From the NCBI GenBank assembly GCA_041748555.1, contig JBGTDA010000034.1:70463-134462 (forward strand): a DNA stretch of 64,000 nt. Direction: 5' to 3'. Below the pieces are notes generated by a model that saw only the letters and a program-made list of their open reading frames with translations, searched no databases and was not told the origin of the DNA. This DNA is from Rhodonellum sp041748555 (GTDB taxonomy: Bacteria; Bacteroidota; Bacteroidia; Cytophagales; Cyclobacteriaceae). Position 1 is the first letter of the stretch. Each line of letters starts with the position of its first letter. This document shows positions 44,304-54,150 of this stretch, piece by piece. Made by a program: the position numbers and the translations under genes.

Positions 44304-45482
44304 TTAGATTAAATGGACTTTCACCAATTCCCCTTTTTGCAGAAAGCTCTTTTCCTCATCCAGTTCAACCAAACAATTGCTTTGGGCAAAAGAATTCATT
44401 TTGTAGGATTCCTGATCAGGCAAAATCCACACTTCACCATCCTGAACCAATCCTTTCATAAACTGGGTCAATCCTTCTTTTTTCTCCATTGAACTTTGGA
44501 TCGGAAGCATTTGAACAGGAGTAGCCAAGTTTTCTTTGCCCATCATCTTCAGAACGGTTGGTCTGACATATTGATAAAAACAGGTTAAGGTAGACGCAGG
44601 ATTACCTGGCAGGCCAAAAATCAACTTATTTCCTCTCTTTCCTGCAAAAAGAGGTTTGCCGGGTTTCTGTCTGATCCGGTAAAAAAGCTGTTCTACTCCC
44701 GATTGTTCAAGGATCGATTGCACAAAATCATAATCACCGACCGAGATCCCACCTGTAATCAGTAAGATATCGGTATCGACCAAAGCTTTTTCAATAGCCT
44801 GCATCATCAATTCCCGCTTATCATCTACGATGGGGAGTTTTGTGGAAATGACATTAATTTCAGCCAATGCGGCAGTAAGGGCATAGGAGCTGCTTTCATA
44901 CACCTGGCCGAACTTCAATGGACGGCCAGGGGGAACCAATTCTTTGCCTGAAGTCAATATAGCCACTTCTGGTGCTTTATAAACCAAAACCTCAGAAATA
45001 CCCAGACCCGCCAGGAATCCGATGAGACCCGGATTCAACAGCATTCCTTTTTGAGCCACCTGCTGTCCTTTTCCCGTTTGTGAAGCTGCTTTTCTGACAT
45101 GATCACCTTTGGTGATTTCTACGGAAAAATTCAAAATATCCTCCTCCCTAGAGGTTAGTTCCTGCATGATTATTGTATCGATTCCATCAGGTATAGGAGC
45201 TCCTGTGAAGATCCTGACCGCCTCACCTGATCGAATCTTGGGTAAATCTGTCATTCCTGCCTGAACGGTATGATTTACCTTAATGGATTTGCCCTTCTGA
45301 TAATCATCATAAAAAATCCCATAGCCATCCATGGCTGAATTATCGAATGCAGGAACGTTGATTGGTGAATAAAGGTCCTCTGCCAGTATTAATCCGCCCG
45401 ATTTATCAACCGGTATGGAATAAGGAACAGGTTCAGGAGTATTTTTGGACAATATTGCTTTTGCTTCTTTTACACTGATCAT
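44304..45482 (-). CDS. moeA: Molybdopterin molybdotransferase
   Basis: 392 residues, full length. MoeA motifs: SPINVPAFDNSAMDGYGIFY, SGEAVRIFTGAPIPDGIDTI, LLITGGISVGDYDFVQSIL and KLIFGLPGNPASTLTCFYQY. It inserts molybdate into adenylylated molybdopterin made by Mog. It starts the minus-strand pair moeA-tauE (30 bases apart), so the exporter is likely co-transcribed with it. No molybdoenzyme is in the window. Confidence 0.95.
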   Translation of the reverse strand: MISVKEAKAILSKNTPEPVPYSIPVDKSGGLILAEDLYSPINVPAFDNSAMDGYGIFYDDYQKGKSIKVNHTVQAGMTDLPKIRSGEAVRIFTGAPIPDGIDTIIMQELTSREEDILNFSVEITKGDHVRKAASQTGKGQQVAQKGMLLNPGLIGFLAGLGISEVLVYKAPEVAILTSGKELVPPGRPLKFGQVYESSSYALTAALAEINVISTKLPIVDDKRELMMQAIEKALVDTDILLITGGISVGDYDFVQSILEQSGVEQLFYRIRQKPGKPLFAGKRGNKLIFGLPGNPASTLTCFYQYVRPTVLKMMGKENLATPVQMLPIQSSMEKKEGLTQFMKGLVQDGEVWILPDQESYKMNSFAQSNCLVELDEEKSFLQKGELVKVHLI

Positions 45483-45754
45483 TGGATGCCTTTAATGGAG
45501 AAAATCGAATTTACAAAAATTAGGTCAATTGATTCAAAAAATATAGAAACTATCATATTTTGTTTATCGCATTTCCCGTTTCTCTCAAATCTTCAGTGTA
45601 TAAGTGTATAATGAAAAATAAAAGAGGACTATTTTTAATGATATTCAATAGGTTAAAGTCTATTAATTCTCTTTATCACGTTAACTTTTAAAAATTCTCT
45701 CGGTTTTGTAGCATTATTGTTGCTCCAAACGTAAGGGTTGTAAACCGAACCAAC

Positions 45755-46747
45755 ATGAATTACAAAAAATCCGTTTCGATCGTTATTCCAAATTATAACG
45801 GAAAAGATCTTCTGGCAACCTATCTGCCCTATACCTTAAGGGCTATCCGCTCGGAAGGTGTACGTTTTGAAATAATAGTAGTAGATGATGCATCTGAAGA
45901 TGATTCGGTTGCTTTTTTGAATGAAAAATATCCACAGGTAATAATTATTCAAAACAATGAAAATCGGGGTTTTTCCTATACCTGCAATACCGGTTTACGG
46001 TATGCGCAATATGAACTGGTTTTGTTTTTAAACTCAGATATTAAGCTGACACAGGATTATTTTTCCAAACAATGGCAATATTTTAAAGACCCGGACACAT
46101 TTGGTGTGATGGGCAAAATATTGGTTTCTGATGGAAAAAAAATCGAAGTAGCTGCGCGTTATCCCAGTCTTTTGGGATTTAAGCTGAAGTCTAACCGACT
46201 CTTTTACTTCAAGAAAAGCCCGGGAAAAGCCACTCCCACACTTTTTCTTTCCGGTGCAAATGCCTTGATTTGTGCAGAAAAGCTACGGGAACTTGGAGGT
46301 TTTGATGAAATTTATTCTCCCTATTATTCCGAAGATTTGGATTTGGGTATCCGCGCCTGGAGGGTTGGATGGAAATCCCATTATGAACATCAGTCTACCT
46401 GCTATCACCTTGGTTCCCACACCACAAAAAATCACTGTGACAAAAGTTGGGTTAAACAGGTTTACTTCAGAAACAGGATTATTTTTCACGCCATACATAT
46501 TGAAACTAACCAACTTCCATTTTGGAAAATCCAGCTTTTACTGATGGAAATATTACCCAAGGTGTTGATTGGCCAAGTGTGGATCCTTAAAAGTTACTTG
46601 GCGTATCGCAAAGAGAAATTCCGGATTGAAGTTTCCCGTAAAAGTCTGGAAGAGGTAATGAAGGTCCATAAAAGCCAAAAATCCATTTCCGATTTGGAGC
46701 AGGACTTTACCAAAATCAATGAAGACAAGAATCTTGTCTGGGTTTAA
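45755..46747 (+). CDS. Glycosyltransferase family 2
   Basis: 330 residues. GT-A motifs: VSIVIPNYNGKDLLATYLPY, IVVDDASEDDSVAFLNE, and the metal-binding VLFLNSDIKL (DxD-like). A later GGFDEIYSPYYSEDLDLGIR (SEDLD, the ED motif holding the acid base) and a C-terminal amphipathic stretch suggest membrane association. It opens a small surface-glycan cluster that continues with an ABC exporter 16 bases away. Confidence 0.9.
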   Translation: MNYKKSVSIVIPNYNGKDLLATYLPYTLRAIRSEGVRFEIIVVDDASEDDSVAFLNEKYPQVIIIQNNENRGFSYTCNTGLRYAQYELVLFLNSDIKLTQDYFSKQWQYFKDPDTFGVMGKILVSDGKKIEVAARYPSLLGFKLKSNRLFYFKKSPGKATPTLFLSGANALICAEKLRELGGFDEIYSPYYSEDLDLGIRAWRVGWKSHYEHQSTCYHLGSHTTKNHCDKSWVKQVYFRNRIIFHAIHIETNQLPFWKIQLLLMEILPKVLIGQVWILKSYLAYRKEKFRIEVSRKSLEEVMKVHKSQKSISDLEQDFTKINEDKNLVWV

Positions 46748-46763
46748 AATCACATAATATTTA

Positions 46764-48584
46764 ATGAACACTTATTTCCGCTTACTTTCTTTTGCCAAAC
46801 CGATTGAAAAATACGCCATTCCATATTTGATATTCACGGTCCTGGCGGTGATTTTCAATACCATGAATCTGGCCTTGCTTGCTCCTTTATTGAATACTTT
46901 ATTTAAAGAAGGTGCAAGTGCTCCCATCGAGCAGCCCGAATCCTGGACAAATGTGCTCGATCAATTCAATTATTATATCCAACAGATCAATATCAATTTT
47001 GGAGCTTATGAAGCTTTGAAATGGGTTTGTGGTGTGATTGTTTTGTCCGTTTTACTCAGTAACGTCTTCAAGTATTTTTCCCAAAGGGTCATGGAAAACC
47101 TTAGGATTCACACCTTGCTGAACCTCAGAAAAACTGTTTTCAACAACGTAATGGACCTTCAGGTTGAATATTTCAACGAGCAGCGAAAAGGGAACATCAT
47201 CTCAAAAATCGCCTCAGATGTACAGGTTGTCCAATACTCGGTCACGACTACTTTGCAGGTTTTGTTCAAAGAACCGTTGCAGTTGTTGGCTTATGTGGCC
47301 ATTTTGTTTGCCATTTCTTATAAACTGACGCTATTTTCCATGTTGGTTATTCCCATTTCGGGCTTTATTATTTCAAAAATTGTCAAAAGATTAAGGGCTC
47401 AAGCCAGTGAAGCGCAGGAACTTTATGGACTGATGATCAGCTACCTTGATGAAGCATTGTCAGGAATAAAAATCATCAAAGCCTTTAATGCCGGAAACCG
47501 AACCAAAGATAAATTTCACCAAGAAAATCTCAAGTATTCCGATTTAGGTAGAAAAATGGCCTATCGCCAGCAGCTGGCTTCTCCGGTTTCCGAATTTTTG
47601 GGAGTGCTGATGGTAGCTATTCTCGTACTTTACGGGGGTACTTTGGTGATCACCAATCAATCCGAACTCTCAGCGGCCGAGTTTATCACCTATATTGCGA
47701 TTTTTAGTCAGGTCATGAGACCTGCAAAAGCAATTACAGAATCTTTCAGTACCATCCATGCAGGTATTGCTGCGGGCGAACGCGTATTGCAGCTGATTGA
47801 TGAAAAACCTAAAATACAGGATCAGGAGCATCCTTTTATCTTGGATGGTTTGAAAAAAGGATTAACTTTTGAAAGTGTTTCTTTTGCTTATCAGGAAAAG
47901 AAAATTCTGAATAATATAGGACTATATATCCCGAAAGGAAAAACCGTGGCTTTGGTCGGACCTTCCGGAGGCGGAAAATCCACACTGATGGATCTCATTC
48001 CAAGGTTTTTGGACACCACCGAAGGAAGAATTTTGATTGACGGTTTGGATATTCGTTCTCTGGACAGTGAGTCTTTAAGATCCCATATCGGTATCGTCAA
48101 TCAGGATTCCATTCTTTTCAATGACAGTATAAAGAACAATATAGCTTTTGGAAAACCTGAAGCCGATATTAAAGAAATCATGGAAGCTGCCAAAATTGCA
48201 AATGCGCATGATTTCATCAGCAGAACTTCCAAGGGTTACGATTCGAATATCGGTGACAGAGGAACAAAACTATCAGGTGGTCAAAAGCAAAGGATCTGTA
48301 TAGCCCGGGCTGTATTGCAAAATCCTCCCATCCTCTTGTTGGATGAAGCTACTTCGGCACTGGATGCCGAATCGGAACGCCTTGTACAGGATGCTCTGAA
48401 CAAGCTGATGGTCAACAGAACAACGCTTGTCATCGCTCACCGTTTGAGTACAATTCAGAAAGCTGATTTGATACTGGTATTGGATAACGGAGAAATTGTG
48501 GAGCAGGGAACCCATCACGAACTGCTCTATAAGGAAGGTTTATACAGTCGATTGATAGAAATGCAACAGTTTGCCTCAGTATGA
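46764..48584 (+). CDS. ABC transporter, fused permease and ATPase (MsbA-like)
   Basis: 606 residues. Six membrane segments over residues 20-330, then an ATPase with Walker A VALVGPSGGGKSTLMDLIP, Q-loop GIVNQDSILFN, signature LSGGQKQRICIARAV and Walker B PPILLLDEATSALDAESE, then H-loop LVIAHRLSTI. The layout is that of MsbA/lipid A and polysaccharide flippases, acting as a homodimer. Its place between two glycosyltransferases points to export of a lipid-linked glycan (inference). Its last four bases overlap the next start (ATGA). Confidence 0.93.
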   Translation: MNTYFRLLSFAKPIEKYAIPYLIFTVLAVIFNTMNLALLAPLLNTLFKEGASAPIEQPESWTNVLDQFNYYIQQININFGAYEALKWVCGVIVLSVLLSNVFKYFSQRVMENLRIHTLLNLRKTVFNNVMDLQVEYFNEQRKGNIISKIASDVQVVQYSVTTTLQVLFKEPLQLLAYVAILFAISYKLTLFSMLVIPISGFIISKIVKRLRAQASEAQELYGLMISYLDEALSGIKIIKAFNAGNRTKDKFHQENLKYSDLGRKMAYRQQLASPVSEFLGVLMVAILVLYGGTLVITNQSELSAAEFITYIAIFSQVMRPAKAITESFSTIHAGIAAGERVLQLIDEKPKIQDQEHPFILDGLKKGLTFESVSFAYQEKKILNNIGLYIPKGKTVALVGPSGGGKSTLMDLIPRFLDTTEGRILIDGLDIRSLDSESLRSHIGIVNQDSILFNDSIKNNIAFGKPEADIKEIMEAAKIANAHDFISRTSKGYDSNIGDRGTKLSGGQKQRICIARAVLQNPPILLLDEATSALDAESERLVQDALNKLMVNRTTLVIAHRLSTIQKADLILVLDNGEIVEQGTHHELLYKEGLYSRLIEMQQFASV

Positions 48585-49528
48585 CGAAAAAAGATTTCCC
48601 TTTGATTTCCATTGCGCTTTGTACCTATAACGGGGCACGGTATCTGCCTGACCAACTGGACACTTTGGTGCAACAGACTTATCCAAACCTTGAGATTGTT
48701 GCAGTTGATGATAACTCTTCCGATGATACCTGGAATATTCTTCAGGAATATACAAACCGATATTCCTATTTCAATATTTATAGAAATCCCAAAAATCTAG
48801 GCTACCAACAGAATTTTGAGAAAGCATTAAAATCCTGTAGCGGAGAATTTCTTGCTATATCCGATCAGGATGATATTTGGAAAGCTGATAAGATACAGCA
48901 ACTTTATGACAATATTGACGAAAATATAATGATCTATCATGACTCCGAATTCATAGATGAAAAGGGACAATTATTGAATATGAAAATGTCGGACAAATTG
49001 AATATGGTCGAGGGATCCGACCCGATTCCCTTTCTATTTTTCAATTGTGTTTCAGGACATAGCCTGATGTTCCGAAAAAGTTTACTTGAGGCCATTCTTC
49101 CTTTTCCAAATGTCGGAATTTACGATCATTATATTGCTTTCACGGCAAGCTCAATTGGTAAAATAAAATATCTGTCAAAAAGCCTGGTTCTCCATCGACA
49201 ACATATAGGTAACAGTACCGATATTCTAGGGAGAAAAAAATCAAAAAGCCGAATGCAGGTAACCTTAGAAAGAATGAACAGAGAAAACAACTGGTTGAAA
49301 ACCTGCGCAGAAGTTTCCAAATCCAAACCAGCAAGCAGGTTGGCTGATATGCTTTACAAATCGGCCAAGAACAGAACAAACAATCTATTCAATTTTCGAT
49401 TTGGATTTTTGGTATGGAAGTATCAAAATACTCTGATGCTAATTCCCCAAAATAAGGATTTTAGGACCCTTTCCTTTGCCATTAGACAAATTTGGGGTGC
49501 AAAAATGAAATCCCTGGTCAAACGCTGA
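48581..49528 (+). CDS. Glycosyltransferase family 2
   Basis: 315 residues. Motifs: ISIALCTYNGARYLPDQLDT, LEIVAVDDNSSDDTWNIL, SGEFLAISDQDDIWKADKI (the SDQDD metal site) and FNCVSGHSLMFRKSLLEAI. The end is basic and helical. It starts within the stop of the ABC transporter (ATGA overlap), so the two are translationally coupled and belong to one operon with 45755. Confidence 0.9.
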   Translation: MTKKDFPLISIALCTYNGARYLPDQLDTLVQQTYPNLEIVAVDDNSSDDTWNILQEYTNRYSYFNIYRNPKNLGYQQNFEKALKSCSGEFLAISDQDDIWKADKIQQLYDNIDENIMIYHDSEFIDEKGQLLNMKMSDKLNMVEGSDPIPFLFFNCVSGHSLMFRKSLLEAILPFPNVGIYDHYIAFTASSIGKIKYLSKSLVLHRQHIGNSTDILGRKKSKSRMQVTLERMNRENNWLKTCAEVSKSKPASRLADMLYKSAKNRTNNLFNFRFGFLVWKYQNTLMLIPQNKDFRTLSFAIRQIWGAKMKSLVKR

Positions 49529-49530
49529 AT

Positions 49531-50409
49531 CTATTTTTTGAGAACATAAGCTTTACCTATACTCAGATACATTTTTAAATAGGTAAAAAAATTCAACCTT
49601 ATCAGCTCTCCAAGATGTAAGGTAATCCATGCCCTTTGTGCAGGAACATGATCCTTCATTACTTTCATCAAAAATCGAAATGTCTTTTTTTCACAGATCG
49701 TTTTTTCTTTTTTGGAAATATAGCCAACCGAAACCGGAAGAAGATGATTCCACTTTTTGTGAATCAGAATAGAGCTTTCTATCCAATCCTTATTCAAAGT
49801 TCCCTCTGATAAGTGCTCCACAAGAATGTCATAGGTGACTGCCACTTTATAATATTGGCCTATTGCTAAGGACAGATCGATATCATATCCGTGAAATCCT
49901 TTAAGCAGTATCTCATCAAAAGGGATTCGTTCCATAATATTTTTTGTAGAGGCAAGGAATAAACCATCCACGCATGCTACCTGAGCCAATTTTTCCAGTT
50001 CGGTATTTTGATATTGCAGGGAAGGCGGCTGATTCTTCCGTTTGAAATGTTGTATCATATTGATTTTGACCAACCTATCGGCAAGCCCTTCAGCTCCCCA
50101 TCCTGAGGGCAGCTTAGGTTTGTGGGCTGCTCCTGCCACCCCAACCAATCCTAATTGGGAATCCTTAAAAATATCCAACAGAATACTACCCCAATTAACT
50201 GTGAAGAACCTAACATCTTCATGAACAAAACACAAATGCTCAAATCTGGCACGGCGAACACCTTCATTGTAAACTGCAGAAATGCCCCGAGGATTTATAT
50301 GGTTTTCTATTGCGAGAACCTCATATGGAATACCTACCGTTTCCTGTATGTTTTGAATGAGTTGATTCCGCTGATCGGAATTTACTGAACAAATGATGAT
50401 ACTTAACAT
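49531..50409 (-). CDS. StrF-like glycosyltransferase family protein
   Basis: 292 residues. It matches the StrF-type GT-A group (PF13712): MLSIIICSVNSDQRNQLIQN, PYEVLAIENHINPRGISAVY, RFEHLCFVHEDVRFFTVNWG and VACVDGLFLASTKNIMERIP, with a later FHGYDIDLSLAIGQ containing the DxD-like aspartates. The members usually act on cell-surface glycans; this gene converges on the + strand cluster with its stop two bases past the neighbour. Confidence 0.87.
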   Translation of the reverse strand: MLSIIICSVNSDQRNQLIQNIQETVGIPYEVLAIENHINPRGISAVYNEGVRRARFEHLCFVHEDVRFFTVNWGSILLDIFKDSQLGLVGVAGAAHKPKLPSGWGAEGLADRLVKINMIQHFKRKNQPPSLQYQNTELEKLAQVACVDGLFLASTKNIMERIPFDEILLKGFHGYDIDLSLAIGQYYKVAVTYDILVEHLSEGTLNKDWIESSILIHKKWNHLLPVSVGYISKKEKTICEKKTFRFLMKVMKDHVPAQRAWITLHLGELIRLNFFTYLKMYLSIGKAYVLKK

Positions 50410-50566
50410 ATACTGTATTGAAATTACTTCTGAAAGATCAAAAGAACAATTAAAATTATCCGGCTTTTTTAACGGAAAAAGGGTACCTGAATTAACGAGA
50501 TTTGTTTTTGAATGGTACGAAAAATCATGTTAAAATGTCCTATAAATATAGGAAAATGGAGAAGGA

Positions 50567-51364
50567 TTATTTAGAGCAAAAAACTGTAATTGCCATATCA
50601 TAACGTTCACAAATCAGATTTTTATCTATAAAGGGTCTTTGTCTTGCACTTGATTCTTTGATATGGTAAACAAACCCTTCATCAACCATAAGTCGGAGCA
50701 ATTCATGTAATGCCTGAGGCTTGAAGATATCATTATGATATTCAAAAAATAGATGCTTTACTAAGGACAGCTTTCCCTTACAATCTTTTAGTACATCTAC
50801 CTCAGCACCTTCAATATCTATTTTTAGAAAATCGACAGTTTCATTCAATAGGGTTTTTAATTCAATGGTTTTTACTTTAGTTACTTCAGCCAGTGAATTA
50901 TTATAGATCGTATTTAGCCTCCCCCCCATACCTCCATCTGTATGAAAAATAAGTTCAGTCTGCTCGGTCCATACCGCTTTTTTATATATGGTAACATTCT
51001 GAAGTTCGAAGGTCTTAACATTTTCTTCCAAAACCTCATAGACTTCATTTTCAGGCTCAAATGCAATGATTTTATGATTGGGATAATTTAACGCAAAATA
51101 AAGCACACTTATTCCCATATTTGCTCCACAATCGAGGATTAATCCTCCTGATATTACCTTAGGATCAAATTTGTAAAGTTCATCTTGAAAAATCTCCTTG
51201 TAGGTATTCACAAAACTGGCTGCATGATGAAAACGGAAAGGCTTATCAAATATTCCTACAGCATACCCAAATTCATCGAATGCCAAGGATTTTATCCGGT
51301 TTAATTCATCATCCTGAGGGTCAGAGTTTACCTTTTGGTTAGATTTAAAATTAAATAAAGACAT
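50567..51364 (-). CDS. FkbM family methyltransferase
   Basis: 265 residues. Methyltransferase loop GLILDCGANMGISVLYFAL, strand KIIAFEPENEVYEVLEENV, and the family FkbM region VDFLKIDIEGAEVDVLKDCK; ends with LFFEYHNDIFKPQ. Members O-methylate sugars in surface polysaccharides or natural products. Its position at the edge of a glycan cluster fits that. The leader at 51365 contains the copy B repeat a short distance upstream. Confidence 0.9.
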   Translation of the reverse strand: MSLFNFKSNQKVNSDPQDDELNRIKSLAFDEFGYAVGIFDKPFRFHHAASFVNTYKEIFQDELYKFDPKVISGGLILDCGANMGISVLYFALNYPNHKIIAFEPENEVYEVLEENVKTFELQNVTIYKKAVWTEQTELIFHTDGGMGGRLNTIYNNSLAEVTKVKTIELKTLLNETVDFLKIDIEGAEVDVLKDCKGKLSLVKHLFFEYHNDIFKPQALHELLRLMVDEGFVYHIKESSARQRPFIDKNLICERYDMAITVFCSK

Positions 51365-51683
51365 AAAATTTTATTTAAAGCAATTAAGCCAATTTTCAAT
51401 ATGGATATCCGCAATGATTCCGGTAAATGCCAAAAACCAAAGGATCCTCTGCCAAATGCTAGATTGATGGCTTCTTCCGACTTCGGTCTTCTAGCCCTTT
51501 ACCTCTATAAGCAATTGCTATTGGCAGAATAGCGGATCTACATAATTTTCATTATTGAAATCATTGCTGATTTATCTATCAATGAAATTTTTTTGAGGAG
51601 TAAATTTCCATAAATGTAAGCATTTGGTTAAATACGAGACTTGGTTCAAAAAAGATAATCAATCATAAATTTTCTATGGGACG
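51365..51683. other. Intergenic stretch with dispersed repeats
   Basis: 319 bases, mostly filled by the 51400-51545 repeat block listed separately. Nothing else seen. Confidence 0.55.
51400..51545 (+). repeat. Dispersed repeat block, copy B plus short module
   Basis: 51400-51496 is nearly identical to the reverse complement of 2965-3068. 51503-51545 (ctctataagcaattgctatt and cagaatagcggatc) matches 10495-10537. Here the two modules are adjacent; elsewhere in the window each occurs alone. Confidence 0.85.
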
Positions 51684-53972
51684 TTAATCCCCGATCTGAT
51701 AATTGAAAAGCGGCTCCTCTCCCAAAAGATGCCTGATAAAATAATCCCAGCGTTTTTTGGTGAAGTAATCCCCGTTTGTTCTGCCAAAACTATGGTTGTT
51801 AGAGGGCAGGATAAACATGTCGAATTCTTTTCCTGCTTTGATCAGTGCGTCAGCCAGCTTATACGTTGCCGATGGATTTACATTTTCATCTTTGACGCCA
51901 TGAGCCAGCAAAAGTCTTCCTTTCAGATTTGCTGCATTGGTAATATTGGATTGCTCATGATAGAAATCTCCTACAGGATAACCCATATACATTTCGGGCC
52001 ACCAGGCCTTTTCCATCCTATGGTCGTGATCTCCGGCTGAAGCCACACCTACTTTGTAAAAATCGGGATGAAGCAACATTCCTCTTACCGCATCATATCC
52101 ACCCGCTGAGTGCCCGAAGATTCCTACCCTGTCAATATCCAGAAAATCATTTTTTGCCGCCAAACTTTTAATAGCCAAAACATGGTCGGTGGTGCCGTCA
52201 CCGAGATTTCGGTAGGATACATCCCGAAAAGCATTCGATCTTTCCGCCGTGCCGATGCCATCCACAGTGACCACTATGAATCCAAATTCTGACATCGGTT
52301 GTTGCAATCCGATTAAGCCTGCCTTGAAAGTTTTGGGAGTAATTGCAATAAAGGGTCCTGCGTAGGTGTAATCAATCACCGGATATTTTTTACTTTCATC
52401 AAAATCAGTGGGAAAATAATAAATTCCGTAAATCTCGGTTTTCCCGTCTTTACCTATTGCAGAAAATGGTTTGGGAGATCGGTAACCTTTTGCCTTTAAA
52501 TTGGAAATATCAGCTTCACTGATTTCCATGATCATATTTCCCGTTTCCATCTCCCTTAGAACAGACTTGGTCGGTTGATCAATTTGCGAATAATTGTCAA
52601 CAAAATATTTTTGATCCGAAGAAGGTGTAATCTGATGAAATGCGTCCTCAGGTGTCAATAATTTTAGGCCGGTACCGTCCAGTTTTATCTTATAAAGATG
52701 GGTATAATATACACTTCGCCCCTGTTCTTTTCCGTTGGCTTCAAAATAAACCCACTCAGACGATTCATCCACTTTATGAACCTTTGTCACCTTAAAATCA
52801 CCGGATGTAAGTTGCTCAATTTGCTTTCCTGATTTCCGGTCAATTAAATAAAGATGTTGCCAGCCGGACTTGGGAGAGGTAATCAAAAAGCGGTCGTCGC
52901 TTAATTTCTGCATTGATCCGCTGCTTTCCAATGAGGTTTCTGTGGAATCAGACCAGACCTTTTTGATTTCCCCTGAATCCGCATTTACTGAAACAACATC
53001 CATTTTCTTATATCCTCTGTGAGTATAGGTTCCATAAAGGGATTTGCCGTCTTTCTCCCAACTCAAATCATACCCACCCATAAAATGGGGTAAAGGAGGA
53101 ATTTTTATGAATGTTTCATTCTTTGAATCCACATCAAATAAAACAGGAATATATTTGACAATAGTGGTATCACCCGGAGATCCTCTGTAGTACGACAGCA
53201 ACTTGGGTCTGAATTTTTCTTCTTCTGTAAAATCCAACAAATACATCTTTTCGGCAAGCCTGAGATCTACTATCTGAGTCCTGATTTTTTTGGAATCAGG
53301 AGACCAGCTGACAAAAAAATGGTCGGGTCGATCTCCGGTTTCTCCTTCCATCATATCAGACCAGCCATAAGAACTTGCATATTCAAACCCCTTTTTGCCA
53401 TGAATACTCAACTGGATTTCTTCCCCCGTTTCCAGATTTTCTACATACAGGTTATGATTTTTATTGAAAGCCTGCCATTTGCCATCCGGAGAAATTCCGG
53501 GAGTAGAGGCTTTCTTTTCAATGATGGATGAGTCCAGTGTTTTGTTTGGTAGGGAATATACCCATTTCTTATTTTCCCATAAAAAAGTAATTGTATCCTG
53601 ATCCTGCCATTCAATTCTCTCGAATGGCAAATTTTTTTCATCCACCGTTTCGCCTGATTTTTCCGAAAGTATGTTGGCCAACTCCTTGTGATCAAATGCT
53701 TCATGCGTAGTTTTAGAATTGATGTCGGTCAAAAAAAACCGTTTACCGTTGGGAGTATTTGTGACATGCCAAAAAGAATCTCTTTTAGCAATCCAATTGG
53801 GAATGACCTCGAGGTGGTAAATCTCCTTCTGAATATTTTCACTTAAAAAGTACTCTGCCTTTTTATAAGTTTCTTTGGTTATCTGTGCATACAGACTTTG
53901 ATTCACAAATAGAAGCACTACTATTGATCTAATAAAAGTCCTGCAAGTAAAAAAGTTAAAAACCGTGTTCAT
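51684..53972 (-). CDS. S9 family peptidase (dipeptidyl-peptidase IV type)
   Basis: 762 residues from ATG 53972, which starts directly at the signal sequence (SIVVLLFVNQSLYAQ); the frame is open 20 codons further. Residues up to about 480 form the DPP IV-like propeller; the C-terminal hydrolase has the nucleophile in VGIFGHSAGGYDAVRG, the aspartate in HGVKDENVNP and the histidine in NNHSFGRTNGDYF. It removes dipeptides, typically Xaa-Pro, from peptides in the periplasm or at the surface. It is followed after 178 bases by the next stop upstream (NIPSNAP gene). Confidence 0.92.
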   Translation of the reverse strand: MNTVFNFFTCRTFIRSIVVLLFVNQSLYAQITKETYKKAEYFLSENIQKEIYHLEVIPNWIAKRDSFWHVTNTPNGKRFFLTDINSKTTHEAFDHKELANILSEKSGETVDEKNLPFERIEWQDQDTITFLWENKKWVYSLPNKTLDSSIIEKKASTPGISPDGKWQAFNKNHNLYVENLETGEEIQLSIHGKKGFEYASSYGWSDMMEGETGDRPDHFFVSWSPDSKKIRTQIVDLRLAEKMYLLDFTEEEKFRPKLLSYYRGSPGDTTIVKYIPVLFDVDSKNETFIKIPPLPHFMGGYDLSWEKDGKSLYGTYTHRGYKKMDVVSVNADSGEIKKVWSDSTETSLESSGSMQKLSDDRFLITSPKSGWQHLYLIDRKSGKQIEQLTSGDFKVTKVHKVDESSEWVYFEANGKEQGRSVYYTHLYKIKLDGTGLKLLTPEDAFHQITPSSDQKYFVDNYSQIDQPTKSVLREMETGNMIMEISEADISNLKAKGYRSPKPFSAIGKDGKTEIYGIYYFPTDFDESKKYPVIDYTYAGPFIAITPKTFKAGLIGLQQPMSEFGFIVVTVDGIGTAERSNAFRDVSYRNLGDGTTDHVLAIKSLAAKNDFLDIDRVGIFGHSAGGYDAVRGMLLHPDFYKVGVASAGDHDHRMEKAWWPEMYMGYPVGDFYHEQSNITNAANLKGRLLLAHGVKDENVNPSATYKLADALIKAGKEFDMFILPSNNHSFGRTNGDYFTKKRWDYFIRHLLGEEPLFNYQIGD

Positions 53973-54070
53973 GGATTGGTATATTTTGATAATGAAGTGC
54001 ATTAATTTCGGATAAAGTGGGTCCAAAAACAAACTGTTTTATATTAACATCGGATGTTAAGGATAACCTG

Positions 54071-54110
54071 AAAAAAAAACCGGAAACTCGATTTCGTCAA
54101 GTTTCCGGTA
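54071..54110 (-). terminator. Intrinsic terminator of the NIPSNAP gene
   Basis: The 10-bp perfect stem accggaaact / agtttccggt with a 10-base loop is followed on the minus strand by nine T. It lies 41 bases after the stop at 54151. Confidence 0.93.
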
Positions 54111-54150
54111 GATTTTATGAGATGCTGTTATTTAAAATGAATTGTAAATA

